Shown piece after piece: positions 49,089 to 57,289 of a stretch of DNA of 64,000 bases. A program made the translations under genes and the position numbers. The notes under the pieces are model-generated. The model worked only from the letters and a program-made list of their open reading frames with translations. It ran no database searches and was not told where the DNA came from. Where the stretch lies: positions 1 to 64,000 of IMG/VR virus record IMGVR_UViG_3300047554_000536. One strand, 5' to 3'. Position 1 is the first letter of the stretch; each line of letters begins with the position of its first letter. The DNA comes from a virus.

Positions 49089-49343
49089 ATGAAAAGGTTA
49101 CAAATCATCACATTGGCACTTTTAACAGCAGCTGCAACAATCACCTCTTGTACAGACAATCAACGTGCAAAGAATTGGGGTGGAACCGAAACAATCACAC
49201 TAAAACCAAACGAGCGAGTGCTTAACGTCACTTGGAAAGAGACTGAGATGTGGATTTGCACTCAGGATACTACTACCGGAGTTGTGTACTTCCGCGAGAA
49301 GTCTAACTGGGGTATGATGGAAGGTACGGTTATTTTGAAGTAA
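49089..49343 (+). CDS. small lipoprotein, 84 aa
   Basis: Signal peptide with lipobox: LALLTAAATITSC, Cys at residue 21. The mature part (WGGTETITLKPNERVLNVTW, then FREKSNWGMMEGTVIL) resembles a short phage lipoprotein family. Lies between tRNA-Glu and tRNA-Leu. May sit in the cell envelope and affect superinfection; unproven. Confidence 0.72.
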   Translation: MKRLQIITLALLTAAATITSCTDNQRAKNWGGTETITLKPNERVLNVTWKETEMWICTQDTTTGVVYFREKSNWGMMEGTVILK

Positions 49344-49351
49344 CCGACCAT

Positions 49352-49459
49352 AGTCAGGTGGCGGAATTGGTAGACGCTGCGCTTTATATCAGGTGTATAA
49401 AGGTGAATCTTGGTCGAAAGATTGCAACAAGAATACAGGTTCAAATCCTGTCCTGACTA
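49352..49459 (+). tRNA. tRNA-Leu(CAG), atypical
   Basis: Acceptor AGTCAGG/CCTGACT, typical Leu D arm (TGGCGGAATTGGTAGACGC), T loop TTCAAAT. The anticodon arm is odd: CTTTATA/TATAAAG enclose TCAGGTG, so U33-CAG-G37 is off-register. The variable region is about 32 nt and the total 108 nt, both too long. Confidence 0.68.
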
Positions 49460-49464
49460 CAAAT

Positions 49465-49477
49465 AATGCAGGTTCTT
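49465..49477 (+). repeat. 13-bp inverted repeat, left copy
   Basis: AATGCAGGTTCTT, exact reverse complement of 49850-49862. The two flank the next gene. Confidence 0.7.
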
Positions 49478-49503
49478 TGACATATTCAAAAAAAGGAAAC
49501 GAT

Positions 49504-49836
49504 ATGGAAACACTATCATTTGCTTTTGGAGTGTTAACAATGGTGGGAGTGGCATTTGCTGCTCTTATTATTGTGAGCATTGTAAAGGCGTACAAGCAAC
49601 AAACACGTATTCAACAACTAGAGGAATGGCTCTTGAATGTTGATAGAGATTATCACTACCAAGATAACGAAGTCTATAAAGCTATTGACGATCGAATCAG
49701 GGGTGTGAATGATCAAATCACTGATTCAGTTACTCAATGTAACTCCTATACAGATAAACGAATCGACAAGCTGATCGATACCTACTTTATGGTAAAAGAA
49801 GCTGAAAAACAAACCAAGAAACAGTTAAACGGATAA
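49504..49836 (+). CDS. membrane-anchored coiled-coil protein, 110 aa
   Basis: ATG 49504 chosen; the longer frame upstream runs through the tRNA. One N-terminal transmembrane helix (FGVLTMVGVAFAALIIVSIV), then a long charged helix with coiled-coil features. Flanked by a 13-bp inverted repeat. Confidence 0.65.
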   Translation: METLSFAFGVLTMVGVAFAALIIVSIVKAYKQQTRIQQLEEWLLNVDRDYHYQDNEVYKAIDDRIRGVNDQITDSVTQCNSYTDKRIDKLIDTYFMVKEAEKQTKKQLNG

Positions 49837-49849
49837 ACTAACCCGTCAT

Positions 49850-49862
49850 AAGAACCTGCATT
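49850..49862 (-). repeat. 13-bp inverted repeat, right copy
   Basis: AAGAACCTGCATT, reverse complement of the left copy, 13 nt after the coiled-coil gene. Confidence 0.7.
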
Positions 49863-49877
49863 TAATTTTTGAAGACT

Positions 49878-50321
49878 ATGGAAAAATATTACATTTATTT
49901 AGATGACCTACGCACACCACGCCAAGAGGAGTTGGTAGATAGGCCACAATGGACAGTCGTAAGAAACTACGATGAGTTTGTAAACAAGATCACTGAGGTT
50001 GGTTTGGAGAATGTTGAACTCATCTCACTAGATCACGACTTAGGTGAGTCTGCGATGCAAGAGTGGCACACTAACGTATACCACAACTACACCTTAGATT
50101 ACAACAACATTACTGAGAAGACTGGAATGGATTGTACTAAGTGGTTGGTAGAGCAATGGTTGAATGGTGCACCAGTATGTCGTGTTATGGTTCATTCAGC
50201 AAATGCTGTTGGAAGTGCGAACATGATGGGGTATATTAACAACTACAAGCACATCCACCGCTTACCACAAGACTGCGCTAGATGGGTAGTGCCTCATGAT
50301 ATTGAAACAATTATAGGATAA
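49878..50321 (+). CDS. cyclic-phosphate-processing receiver-like (cREC) protein
   Basis: 147 aa from ATG 49878. YYIYLDDLRTP and LISLDHDLGES resemble receiver-fold domains predicted to act on cyclic phosphates in RNA repair. Phage context with RNA ligase and PNK-like kinase fits. Confidence 0.66.
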   Translation: MEKYYIYLDDLRTPRQEELVDRPQWTVVRNYDEFVNKITEVGLENVELISLDHDLGESAMQEWHTNVYHNYTLDYNNITEKTGMDCTKWLVEQWLNGAPVCRVMVHSANAVGSANMMGYINNYKHIHRLPQDCARWVVPHDIETIIG

Positions 50322-50587
50322 TGGAAGCAATCGTAGTAGCATTAATGGCACTTGTGTTCTTGTTAGGTCTAGGCTTGACCTCAGCAATAATTCACATACG
50401 AGCTATACAAAAGGAGTTAGAAGCTCTTAGTGAAGTTGATGAGGAGCAAGATGAGATGATCACTAAAGTACTCGAATACAATAGGGATTTAGCTTTAGCT
50501 ATTAGAGAACTTCAGAATCACGTAATACAACAACAATCACAATCATTTCCGACATACCCGTATGGAGGACCAATAGGAGAAGCATAA
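50321..50587 (+). CDS. small membrane protein with helix, 88 aa
   Basis: Transmembrane segment about 2-24 (VVALMALVFLLGLGLTSAII), then an acidic coiled coil and a Gln/Pro/Gly tail. TAATG-coupled to the gene before. Confidence 0.6.
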   Translation: MEAIVVALMALVFLLGLGLTSAIIHIRAIQKELEALSEVDEEQDEMITKVLEYNRDLALAIRELQNHVIQQQSQSFPTYPYGGPIGEA

Positions 50588-50590
50588 GTT

Positions 50591-51214
50591 ATGAAGGTAA
50601 AAGCAGCAGATACATTCTTCGATAGTGTTGAACGAATGATCAATAGACAAAGATGGTACTGGAAGTCTTGGGACTTCTTGAGATATGATATGCCTAGATT
50701 TTTTAAGAATCTCTGGTTGTTCAGAAAAGACCTATACAAGTATCGCTGGTATAGTGGTGATGATGCAGTACTTCCTTTCATGAGGACAGCTTTGATGGAT
50801 ATGGCTAAAAACATTGATGAGCGTGGCTTAGAAGTGGATGTGACTAGAAAGAAGAAAGTCGCTAAGATGTATCGTGCTGTATTCTTGATGGAACGATTCC
50901 TTGAAGATGACTTTGTTGAGATGGCTGAAAAAGAATTAGGAGAGCTTCAGAATACAAAAGTCGAATTTGAACCAGCGGATGAAGAAGGTTACTGGAGACT
51001 AAAGGATTCAGATACTCCAGAGCAGCAAGCTCACAATCGTAAAGTGTTTGCTCGAGCTCGTGAGATTGAAAGCCAAATGTGGACTGAGCTGTGGACTATT
51101 CTAGAAGGTCAGAAGGCATCACACTTTGATGTGTTTCTAGATAAAGCTGAGGATAAGAATGGTGCGTGGAACAATTGGTTCGATGGTTCAGGATTAAGAG
51201 GTTGGTGGGATTAA
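50591..51214 (+). CDS. conserved phage protein, 207 aa, Trp-rich
   Basis: KAADTFFDSVERMINRQR at the N-terminus and WNNWFDGSGLRGWWD at the end look like a conserved phage family. Helical, soluble. No catalytic motif. Confidence 0.6.
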   Translation: MKVKAADTFFDSVERMINRQRWYWKSWDFLRYDMPRFFKNLWLFRKDLYKYRWYSGDDAVLPFMRTALMDMAKNIDERGLEVDVTRKKKVAKMYRAVFLMERFLEDDFVEMAEKELGELQNTKVEFEPADEEGYWRLKDSDTPEQQAHNRKVFARAREIESQMWTELWTILEGQKASHFDVFLDKAEDKNGAWNNWFDGSGLRGWWD

Positions 51215-51217
51215 GCT

Positions 51218-51382
51218 ATGACGACGGAGGAGATATACCAAAGAGTCTGTGAGATATCAGAACTACTGTCATCTCGAGGTCTTACCGATTGGGAGCAAGA
51301 TGAGCTTTGTGAAGAACTTGATCAGATGATTGCAATACTGGAAACACAAATTCATAAAAACATACAAGATGAACAAAGTTAA
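51218..51382 (+). CDS. small acidic protein, 54 aa
   Basis: ATG 51218, 3 nt after the previous stop, to TAA 51380-51382. Helical and acidic (LTDWEQDELCEELDQMIAIL). Overlaps the next small gene by 14 bp. Confidence 0.55.
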   Translation: MTTEEIYQRVCEISELLSSRGLTDWEQDELCEELDQMIAILETQIHKNIQDEQS

Positions 51383-51482
51383 CAAATTTATCGATTTGAT
51401 TCGATACCGACTATTTGAAGTCCAATTATACTTGGAGCTATCCTATGACAAACTAAAAGGTTTCTTTAAACGCAAGAGTTAA
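51369..51482 (+). CDS. small basic protein, 37 aa
   Basis: ATG 51369 to TAA 51480-51482, one nt before thyA. Amphipathic (IDLIRYRLFEVQLYLEL) with a basic end. Uncertain but fits the overlap pattern. Confidence 0.45.
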   Translation: MNKVNKFIDLIRYRLFEVQLYLELSYDKLKGFFKRKS

Positions 51483-51483
51483 T

Positions 51484-52830
51484 ATGAATAGACTTGATAA
51501 ACAATATCAATCATTACTAAAAGACATTCTGGATAACGGAACACATAAAATGGATCGTACTGGTACTGGTACGATTTCCGTTTTTGGTAGGCAGATTCGT
51601 CACAAGATGAGTACTGGGTTTCCATTGCTGACTACAAAGAAGATGCCGTTCAAGACTATCGCTACAGAGCTTATCTGGTTCTTGCGTGGTGATACTAATA
51701 TCAAGTACCTTGTTGATAACAACTGTCATATTTGGGATGGAGATGCCTACAAGAATTATGAGAAGTGGTACGAGAATATGGCAAAGACTACGCCATTCAC
51801 TGTTCCTAGAAAGTTTACACAAGAAGAACTAATCCAAGCTATAAAGCTAGACGATAAACATGCTGAACTGTTTGGCGAGTTAGGACCAATTTATGGTGCA
51901 CAGTGGAGAGAGTGGGTAACACAAACTGCAATACCTACAACATTAAGAGTTGATGATGGTGATGATACTGAACCTTTATTTGTTAGAGGTACGAGGTACA
52001 TTGATCAAATCGAAAACCTAATCCGTGATCTTAAAACAAATCCAGACTCAAGACGATTAATGGTTAGTGCTTGGAATGTAAGTGAATTAGACCAAATGGT
52101 ACTTCCACCTTGTCATTATGGATTTCAAGTTTATACAAGAGAGTTGAGTTTAAATGAAAGAGGTGAAGTTTTCAAAAAAACATATCCTGATAAATCTGTA
52201 TCTGATTTTGCACCAGGTGGAATGGAAGTCCAATCTCTTAGTCACCAACTAACTGCGAGATATAATAACGCTAAAATCCCAACACGAGCAATCTCTTTAA
52301 TGTGGAATCAACGTTCAGTAGATACATTTTTAGGTTTACCATTTAACATTGCGTCTTATGGATTGTTATTAGAAATCATTGCTAAAGCAGTGAATATGGT
52401 TCCAGATGAATTGATTGGTAACTTGGGAGACGTTCATCTATACTCTAACCATATTGAACAAGCTAAGGAGCAGATCGGAAGAAGATTTACTCCGGAGGAG
52501 CGTCAAGAGAAGCTAATGGCAGCTATGGGTATTGATGCATATAAGCATGCTCTATCTGAGTTGATGCCATTTGGTGGTGGAATGTCTCACCATTACGATT
52601 GGCATGAAATACCATACTACACTAGAGAACCATACGCACTACCAAGACTAAACATCAATACAGAGTTTTGGCCAACTGAGAGTGGTGAGTGTGGAGTAGG
52701 TCCAATTGATGCTGTAGCCTTCTTTAATGGATTTACAAACGACAACTTCTGCAAGTGCTTGCTGGAGGATGATTTGCAACTGAGTGGTTACAAGTCACAC
52801 CCTACCATCAAAGCACCGCTATCAAACTAA
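51484..52830 (+). CDS. thyA: thymidylate synthase ThyA with large insertions
   Basis: Makes dTMP from dUMP with methylene-tetrahydrofolate. Catalytic C210 lies in LPPCHYGFQVY; MDRTGTGTISVFGRQIRH, GPIYGAQWREW, DSRRLMVSAWN and MWNQRSVDTFLGLPFNIASY are standard. 448 aa versus about 264 in E. coli: inserted stretches near 90-130, 155-170, 220-245 and in the last third. The frame is continuous, so no intron. Confidence 0.93.
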   Translation: MNRLDKQYQSLLKDILDNGTHKMDRTGTGTISVFGRQIRHKMSTGFPLLTTKKMPFKTIATELIWFLRGDTNIKYLVDNNCHIWDGDAYKNYEKWYENMAKTTPFTVPRKFTQEELIQAIKLDDKHAELFGELGPIYGAQWREWVTQTAIPTTLRVDDGDDTEPLFVRGTRYIDQIENLIRDLKTNPDSRRLMVSAWNVSELDQMVLPPCHYGFQVYTRELSLNERGEVFKKTYPDKSVSDFAPGGMEVQSLSHQLTARYNNAKIPTRAISLMWNQRSVDTFLGLPFNIASYGLLLEIIAKAVNMVPDELIGNLGDVHLYSNHIEQAKEQIGRRFTPEERQEKLMAAMGIDAYKHALSELMPFGGGMSHHYDWHEIPYYTREPYALPRLNINTEFWPTESGECGVGPIDAVAFFNGFTNDNFCKCLLEDDLQLSGYKSHPTIKAPLSN

Positions 52831-52835
52831 CAACT

Positions 52836-52937
52836 ATGAGATTACTAAACGGAATGGCAGCCTTTATTGTTGGATCACTCAACCTCATACTAACCGCTTT
52901 TGTGGGTTTGTATGAAGTGTTGTTTAATCGAAAATAA
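52836..52937 (+). CDS. 33-aa membrane miniprotein
   Basis: ATG 52836 to TAA 52935-52937. Almost all hydrophobic (MAAFIVGSLNLILTAFVGLY) with a basic end. The next promoter begins inside it. Confidence 0.5.
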   Translation: MRLLNGMAAFIVGSLNLILTAFVGLYEVLFNRK

Positions 52938-52950
52938 GGTATTATATTTA
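52920..52950 (+). promoter_or_regulatory. Bacteroidota-type promoter
   Basis: TTG 52920-52922, 20 nt, TATATTTA 52943-52950, four nt before ATG 52955. Confidence 0.68.
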
Positions 52951-52954
52951 ACAC

Positions 52955-53707
52955 ATGAAAATTACATTAATATCAGATACACATACGAGACATCGTCATT
53001 GTGAGCAAGACTTACCAGGTGGTGACTTGCTGATCCACGCAGGAGACTTTATGAACTCTGGATATAGTCCATACGAGGCAGAAGAATTCTTCAAGTGGTT
53101 TGATGCAATTGAGCATTATGATACAAAAGTATTCATTGCAGGTAATCATGATCGTATAATGGAGAATGATCCTGAATGGGCTAGAGGTGTATTGACTGGG
53201 TATAAGACTATTGAGTATCTACAAGATGAGAGTCTAACGCTATACTACGATGGTCCTAATGGCGATCATCCAGAAGACAACGTTCGTATTTGGGGTGCAC
53301 CTTGGCAACCTGAGTTTTACAATTGGGCTTTCAATCTTCCTCGCAATGGTGAAGAGTTACGGGAGAAGTGGTCTTTGATTCCATCAAATACAGATATCCT
53401 CATTACACACGGTCCTGCTCAGACGTATCTAGATACATCAGGTGCTCCATACAACACACCGCTACTTGGGTGTGAGTTATTGAAAGAGCGTATTGAATCA
53501 ATTAGACCTAAGATCCATGTGTGTGGCCATATTCACGGTGGTCATGGTTACTACTTTAATGGGCACACTCACTTTTTCAATGCATCGATACTGGATGAGA
53601 GGTACAATTACGCCAATCTTCCATTCATGTTTACCTGGGATCAAGTAACAAATCAAATTATTTGGGATGAACCTGTTGCAAAAACGAAAAAGAGGTTGTA
53701 TATTTAG
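52955..53707 (+). CDS. calcineurin-like metallophosphoesterase
   Basis: 250 aa. ISDTHTR (D-x-H), HAGDFMN (G-D), AGNHDR (G-N-H-D), THGPAQ and GHIHGGHG give the full two-metal site. Substrate unknown; could act on nucleotides, RNA ends or phosphoproteins. A second member begins at 63.5 kb. Confidence 0.85.
   Translation: MKITLISDTHTRHRHCEQDLPGGDLLIHAGDFMNSGYSPYEAEEFFKWFDAIEHYDTKVFIAGNHDRIMENDPEWARGVLTGYKTIEYLQDESLTLYYDGPNGDHPEDNVRIWGAPWQPEFYNWAFNLPRNGEELREKWSLIPSNTDILITHGPAQTYLDTSGAPYNTPLLGCELLKERIESIRPKIHVCGHIHGGHGYYFNGHTHFFNASILDERYNYANLPFMFTWDQVTNQIIWDEPVAKTKKRLYI
53676..53706 (+). promoter_or_regulatory. Bacteroidota-type promoter, GTTGCAAA class
   Basis: GTTGCAAA 53675-53682, 20 nt after TTG, TATATTTA 53699-53706, 27 nt before ATG 53734. 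Confidence 0.68.
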
Positions 53708-53733
53708 GATAAATTAATAAACACACAAAGGTT

Positions 53734-54087
53734 ATGACAAATTATCCACAAGCAATCGAGGAGAAGCTCGATTTTATTGTCGAGGCAGTCTTAGAGACCA
53801 TCGACGATCAGTATCCAATCAGAGAAGAGTTTGTAAGAGAAGTCTTCGGAGAGGTATTATTTCAGCACTGGCTCACAGGTAGTGATGAACCACCGGTGGA
53901 TGAGGAAGGCTTTGAAAGACTCATGAAGATAGCTGTAGCTAAGAGTATTTTCCAAGAGCTCCAGGATCGAGGTTTTATTGATAGCATCGAGGGTGACGAC
54001 GATATTGAGTATGTCTTCGTTACGGCTAAAGGTAAAGAGAAGATCAAAGATCGTACAGATGAGTTATTTAACATTAATCTAAACTAA
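53734..54087 (+). CDS. hypothetical protein, 117 aa
   Basis: Acidic, helical, with a possible winged-helix end (FQELQDRGFIDSIEG, YVFVTAKGKEKI). Not recognised. Confidence 0.6.
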   Translation: MTNYPQAIEEKLDFIVEAVLETIDDQYPIREEFVREVFGEVLFQHWLTGSDEPPVDEEGFERLMKIAVAKSIFQELQDRGFIDSIEGDDDIEYVFVTAKGKEKIKDRTDELFNINLN

Positions 54088-54088
54088 G

Positions 54089-54481
54089 ATGAGAGTGGAA
54101 GAAAAGTTTTCTAAGTATTTCAGAGATAGTATCTCAGTAGGTGATGATTTGTGGTTAGTGTTTGAGCGTGATCAGTATCATAAAGGTACTAAGTCAGATG
54201 CAGTAGAAGTTAGGTTGCATGATAATCACACTCACTCAACTACAAGACTAGCTACATTCCATAACGGACGATGGACATCTCCCAACTCTCGCAATGCTGA
54301 ATTGTATTGGTCGTATGTTAAAGCTTACCAGTATCAGAGTACAGTACGTCGAATATTAGAACGACTAACTTGTTCCGTAAGAGACCTTGCTCCAGTTGCA
54401 ATCGAATGGAATTGTCTCACTCGCAGATTCAAATTACAATCAATCAAAGTATCACGTAAAATCAAAAAAGCAATAAATTAA
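54089..54481 (+). CDS. hypothetical protein, 130 aa
   Basis: One bp after the previous stop. Beta-rich start (DDLWLVFERDQYHKG), basic C-terminus. No motif. Confidence 0.58.
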   Translation: MRVEEKFSKYFRDSISVGDDLWLVFERDQYHKGTKSDAVEVRLHDNHTHSTTRLATFHNGRWTSPNSRNAELYWSYVKAYQYQSTVRRILERLTCSVRDLAPVAIEWNCLTRRFKLQSIKVSRKIKKAIN

Positions 54482-54492
54482 AAACCAAAGTT

Positions 54493-54825
54493 ATGAAAAA
54501 CACAATTAACTCAGAAAAAGTAAAGAACTTCTTTAGTAAATTCCTTAACAACTTACTCATTGTTGTTGCTCTAGGACTCGGTTTCACGATTGGCTACTAT
54601 ACTTATATGTTCAAAAGCAAAGAGCATGTGAGTAAGGATACCAATCCCTATCACAACGTCAAGTACCCACAAACAATCTCTGTAGCTGTCAATGACGCTA
54701 ACGAGATGTTGATCATCGATCGAAGTACTGGCAGTTATCAAGTTTACTCAGATTCGGTTGGTATGATGATCTTCAAGCTCTATGCAGGAAAGATTTATCA
54801 GAATGTTAACGAATCCGGGAAGTAA
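54493..54825 (+). CDS. single-pass membrane protein, 110 aa
   Basis: Transmembrane helix about 18-38 (NNLLIVVALGLGFTIGYYTY), then a soluble domain that would lie outside the cytoplasm. TAATG-coupled to the transglycosylase gene, so perhaps a partner in lysis. Confidence 0.6.
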   Translation: MKNTINSEKVKNFFSKFLNNLLIVVALGLGFTIGYYTYMFKSKEHVSKDTNPYHNVKYPQTISVAVNDANEMLIIDRSTGSYQVYSDSVGMMIFKLYAGKIYQNVNESGK

Positions 54826-55346
54826 TGAATAAAGTAAAACTATTGGGATTGCTAGCCGCAGCTTTATGCGCGCTAGCTTTCTCCCAGACCATCAACGAAA
54901 GCGCTACTACTGAGATATCCCAATTGGATAATCATAGAAGCGTACAGCCAAATGATCCGCCTTGTTTGCAGATGTACCATCACATAGAGCAGTATGCTGA
55001 TAGTTTCAACATACCAAAAAAATATGCTTATGGTATCGCTTATGCTGAAACGAGATACAGAGGTCCATTCCATTGGAAGTATAATCACAAACAGACCTCG
55101 AGTGCTGGTGCAGTAGGACCAATGCAGATCATGCCATCTACAGCAGACTACATTAATAAGGAACACATATCTACAAATGAGCTGCGTAGCGATATAGAAT
55201 ATAATGTTAGAACTAGTATGAAGTTACTGCGCAACCTATATGACAAGTACGGTGATTGGAAGACTGTGTTTGGTTGTTACAATACTGGACGTCCTTGCGT
55301 CAATGGTTATGCTGTAGCAGTATACAATTTTGAACCAACCTGGTAA
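54825..55346 (+). CDS. SLT-type lytic transglycosylase
   Basis: 173 aa. Hydrophobic signal (LLGLLAAALCALAFSQ) then the SLT core: catalytic E75 in AYAETRYRG, AGAVGPMQIMPSTADY, and FGCYNTGRP near the end. Cuts peptidoglycan glycan strands from the periplasmic side. Confidence 0.82.
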   Translation: MNKVKLLGLLAAALCALAFSQTINESATTEISQLDNHRSVQPNDPPCLQMYHHIEQYADSFNIPKKYAYGIAYAETRYRGPFHWKYNHKQTSSAGAVGPMQIMPSTADYINKEHISTNELRSDIEYNVRTSMKLLRNLYDKYGDWKTVFGCYNTGRPCVNGYAVAVYNFEPTW

Positions 55347-55347
55347 T

Positions 55348-55650
55348 ATGTCAGCAGATTATGATCAATTAATGAGATCCATCGAGTATGGTAAATCTCT
55401 CAGTCCAGTCATCTACGGAGAAGATGCTGCGATATTAAAAGAACGAATGCAGGGTTATCCTGACCACTCAGATAACTCAGTACTACAATGGGTATTCGAT
55501 ACACTCGATCCCATTACACTAGATAATGAGTGGGCATACAATGATGTGCAAGCCATCTTAGATAGTTGGTTGTTAGAAGAGCTAACTCCTGCTCAAGCTC
55601 GTCAGAAGCTAAAGGAGGTTTGGGAAGAATATTTTGATTTTGGATGCTAA
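55348..55650 (+). CDS. hypothetical protein, 100 aa
   Basis: Start at ATG 55348; an in-frame TTG upstream lies inside the transglycosylase gene. Helical and acidic. No motif. Confidence 0.58.
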   Translation: MSADYDQLMRSIEYGKSLSPVIYGEDAAILKERMQGYPDHSDNSVLQWVFDTLDPITLDNEWAYNDVQAILDSWLLEELTPAQARQKLKEVWEEYFDFGC

Positions 55651-56129
55651 TGGATACAGAGAAGTTGTTAGAAGGTTTAGAGTTGATAAAGCAATTCTGT
55701 GATGAGAATGGAATAGGTGATGTGTTGTATAATCAGAAGTACTTAGAACTACTAGCAGCTGAGAAACATGGTGTATCCTATAATCCAGAACCACAAGGTC
55801 CAGATGCCTACAATCCAATCACAAAAGGTCACATTGAGATCAAATGTTGTAGAGAGGGTGGTAGTTGGCAGTTTCATTGGCTATCAAATAACAAGATGCA
55901 GAAACTTAGAGATACTGAGCAGATGATTCTAGCTATACATGATGGTTATCGTATTGTCAGAAGTTATCAGCTAATGCCATCTGAGTGTAGTAAGTTGAAA
56001 AGCCTGATTGAATCAAAAGCGACTGGTACAACGAGTATCAGTGGTCATAAGAGTTTTTCGGAGAAACAGCTCAAGAAAATAGGTCTAATAAGCGATTCGC
56101 TCATTATTAGTGGAACTCTAACTAACTGA
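55650..56129 (+). CDS. putative restriction-endonuclease-like PD-(D/E)XK protein
   Basis: 159 aa, TAATG start (another ATG is 6 nt earlier). QGPDAYNPITKGHIEIKCC has P-D, E-x-K spacing of a type II-like nuclease core; an upstream Glu (KYLELLAAEKHG) could complete it. The late part (SISGHKSFSEKQLKKIG) may be DNA-binding. Activity is inference. Confidence 0.58.
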   Translation: MDTEKLLEGLELIKQFCDENGIGDVLYNQKYLELLAAEKHGVSYNPEPQGPDAYNPITKGHIEIKCCREGGSWQFHWLSNNKMQKLRDTEQMILAIHDGYRIVRSYQLMPSECSKLKSLIESKATGTTSISGHKSFSEKQLKKIGLISDSLIISGTLTN

Positions 56130-56137
56130 TAATCAGT
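56125..56137 (+). terminator. possible weak terminator
   Basis: ACTGA (56125-56129) / TCAGT (56133-56137) and a T run 56145-56152. Short stem. Confidence 0.35.
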
Positions 56138-56173
56138 CAGTTACATTTTTTTAAAAAATATTTGCCTAAACTG

Positions 56174-56204
56174 TTGCAAAAACGGTTTTGTGGTTGTATC
56201 TTTA
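56174..56204 (+). promoter_or_regulatory. Bacteroidota-type promoter, GTTGCAAA class
   Basis: GTTGCAAA 56173-56180, 20 nt after TTG, TATCTTTA 56197-56204. Confidence 0.72.
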
Positions 56205-56234
56205 CACTGTTAAAGAAACACAATCACACACACT

Positions 56235-57203
56235 ATGGCATATCAAATGGCCGGTTCAGCTTACCGCACAAAAAGCTACAATAGACAACAAGTTCAGAAA
56301 CCAAGAGTACCTGTACAGATTCAGGTCCCAGCTCACATGAACGAGGCTCATGCCTGGTTGATGAAGTATAATGGGATGTTTGACCTATTACTTGACCTAC
56401 GTAATAAGTTGTTGAAGTATGGTCAGCTGTCAGACAAGCAGTGGGGTGCAATCGATAGATGTAAGAGACGTGAGGAGCTTACTAAGAAGGCTGCAGATCC
56501 AACTACAGTGTTAGTTAACTCATGTCATGTTCCTATTGTAGTTAGTCCTACCTCAGCTCGTTACATTGCTAAGGTGCATAAGTGGCCAATGAACCCATGT
56601 ACATTAACTGTTACTCAGATCAAGTCTGTTGATCATCGTGGAATGACTCTACGAGTGAAGCCTGACTGGGATAGTAACGTATCGGTATGCCGTTGTTGTG
56701 CAAAGTCATTAACTGACTGGAGGTCTCAAGCTACTGGTGTAGGTCCAATCTGTGTGAAAGGTACTGGTATTAGTTATGTACGTAACCAAGCCGATGTAGC
56801 TCGCTTCCAGCAGGAGATTAAACAGCTTGCTGCTAATATGGGTGAGGTTGAAGTTTATATCAAGAAGTGGCACTTGAAGGAGGGTATGAATGGTCTTAAC
56901 CACCTCGTTCAGAATGCTACACCTTCTAAGATAGAGCTTCCAACTATATCGGAAGATCATATCATTCCTTTCCAGCATTTCGATTGGAATCCAACTCTCA
57001 GAGTACTTAGCATTCCATCGTTTAAGGTTCCATTCTTTACACCAATCATGAACGAGATGCCACTTGTTATAGGAGTGCGCAGTTTACGTACTGGAACCGT
57101 AGCCAACTTCTTCTTACATACTGCGGTTAGAACTGATGGCATTATGCTCTACACCTCTACTAATCTAGAGGATCCAATCAAAGTCGAAATTCAGGTAAAA
57201 TAA
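56235..57203 (+). CDS. hypothetical protein with DUF6011-like zinc motif, 322 aa
   Basis: Middle part CRCCAKSLTDWRSQATGVGP then IC matches a short zinc motif seen in DUF6011 proteins. The flanking regions (VPAHMNEAHAWLMKYNGMF; the C-terminal beta-rich half) are unrecognised. Strong promoter upstream suggests early expression. Confidence 0.62.
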   Translation: MAYQMAGSAYRTKSYNRQQVQKPRVPVQIQVPAHMNEAHAWLMKYNGMFDLLLDLRNKLLKYGQLSDKQWGAIDRCKRREELTKKAADPTTVLVNSCHVPIVVSPTSARYIAKVHKWPMNPCTLTVTQIKSVDHRGMTLRVKPDWDSNVSVCRCCAKSLTDWRSQATGVGPICVKGTGISYVRNQADVARFQQEIKQLAANMGEVEVYIKKWHLKEGMNGLNHLVQNATPSKIELPTISEDHIIPFQHFDWNPTLRVLSIPSFKVPFFTPIMNEMPLVIGVRSLRTGTVANFFLHTAVRTDGIMLYTSTNLEDPIKVEIQVK

Positions 57204-57226
57204 TTTAAAAAAGTTTGCCTAACTGT

Positions 57227-57256
57227 TGCAAACACGGAAATAAGGTATGACCTTTA
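57227..57256 (+). promoter_or_regulatory. promoter, GTTGCAAA / GACCTTTA class
   Basis: GTTGCAAA 57226-57233, 19 nt after TTG, GACCTTTA 57249-57256. Confidence 0.66.
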
Positions 57257-57289
57257 CAGAGTAAAAGAGAAACAATTAACACACACAAT

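Noticed and set aside
51484-52830. Group I intron in thyA, as in T4 td
   Set aside because: The reading frame is continuous through all motifs; the extra length is coding.
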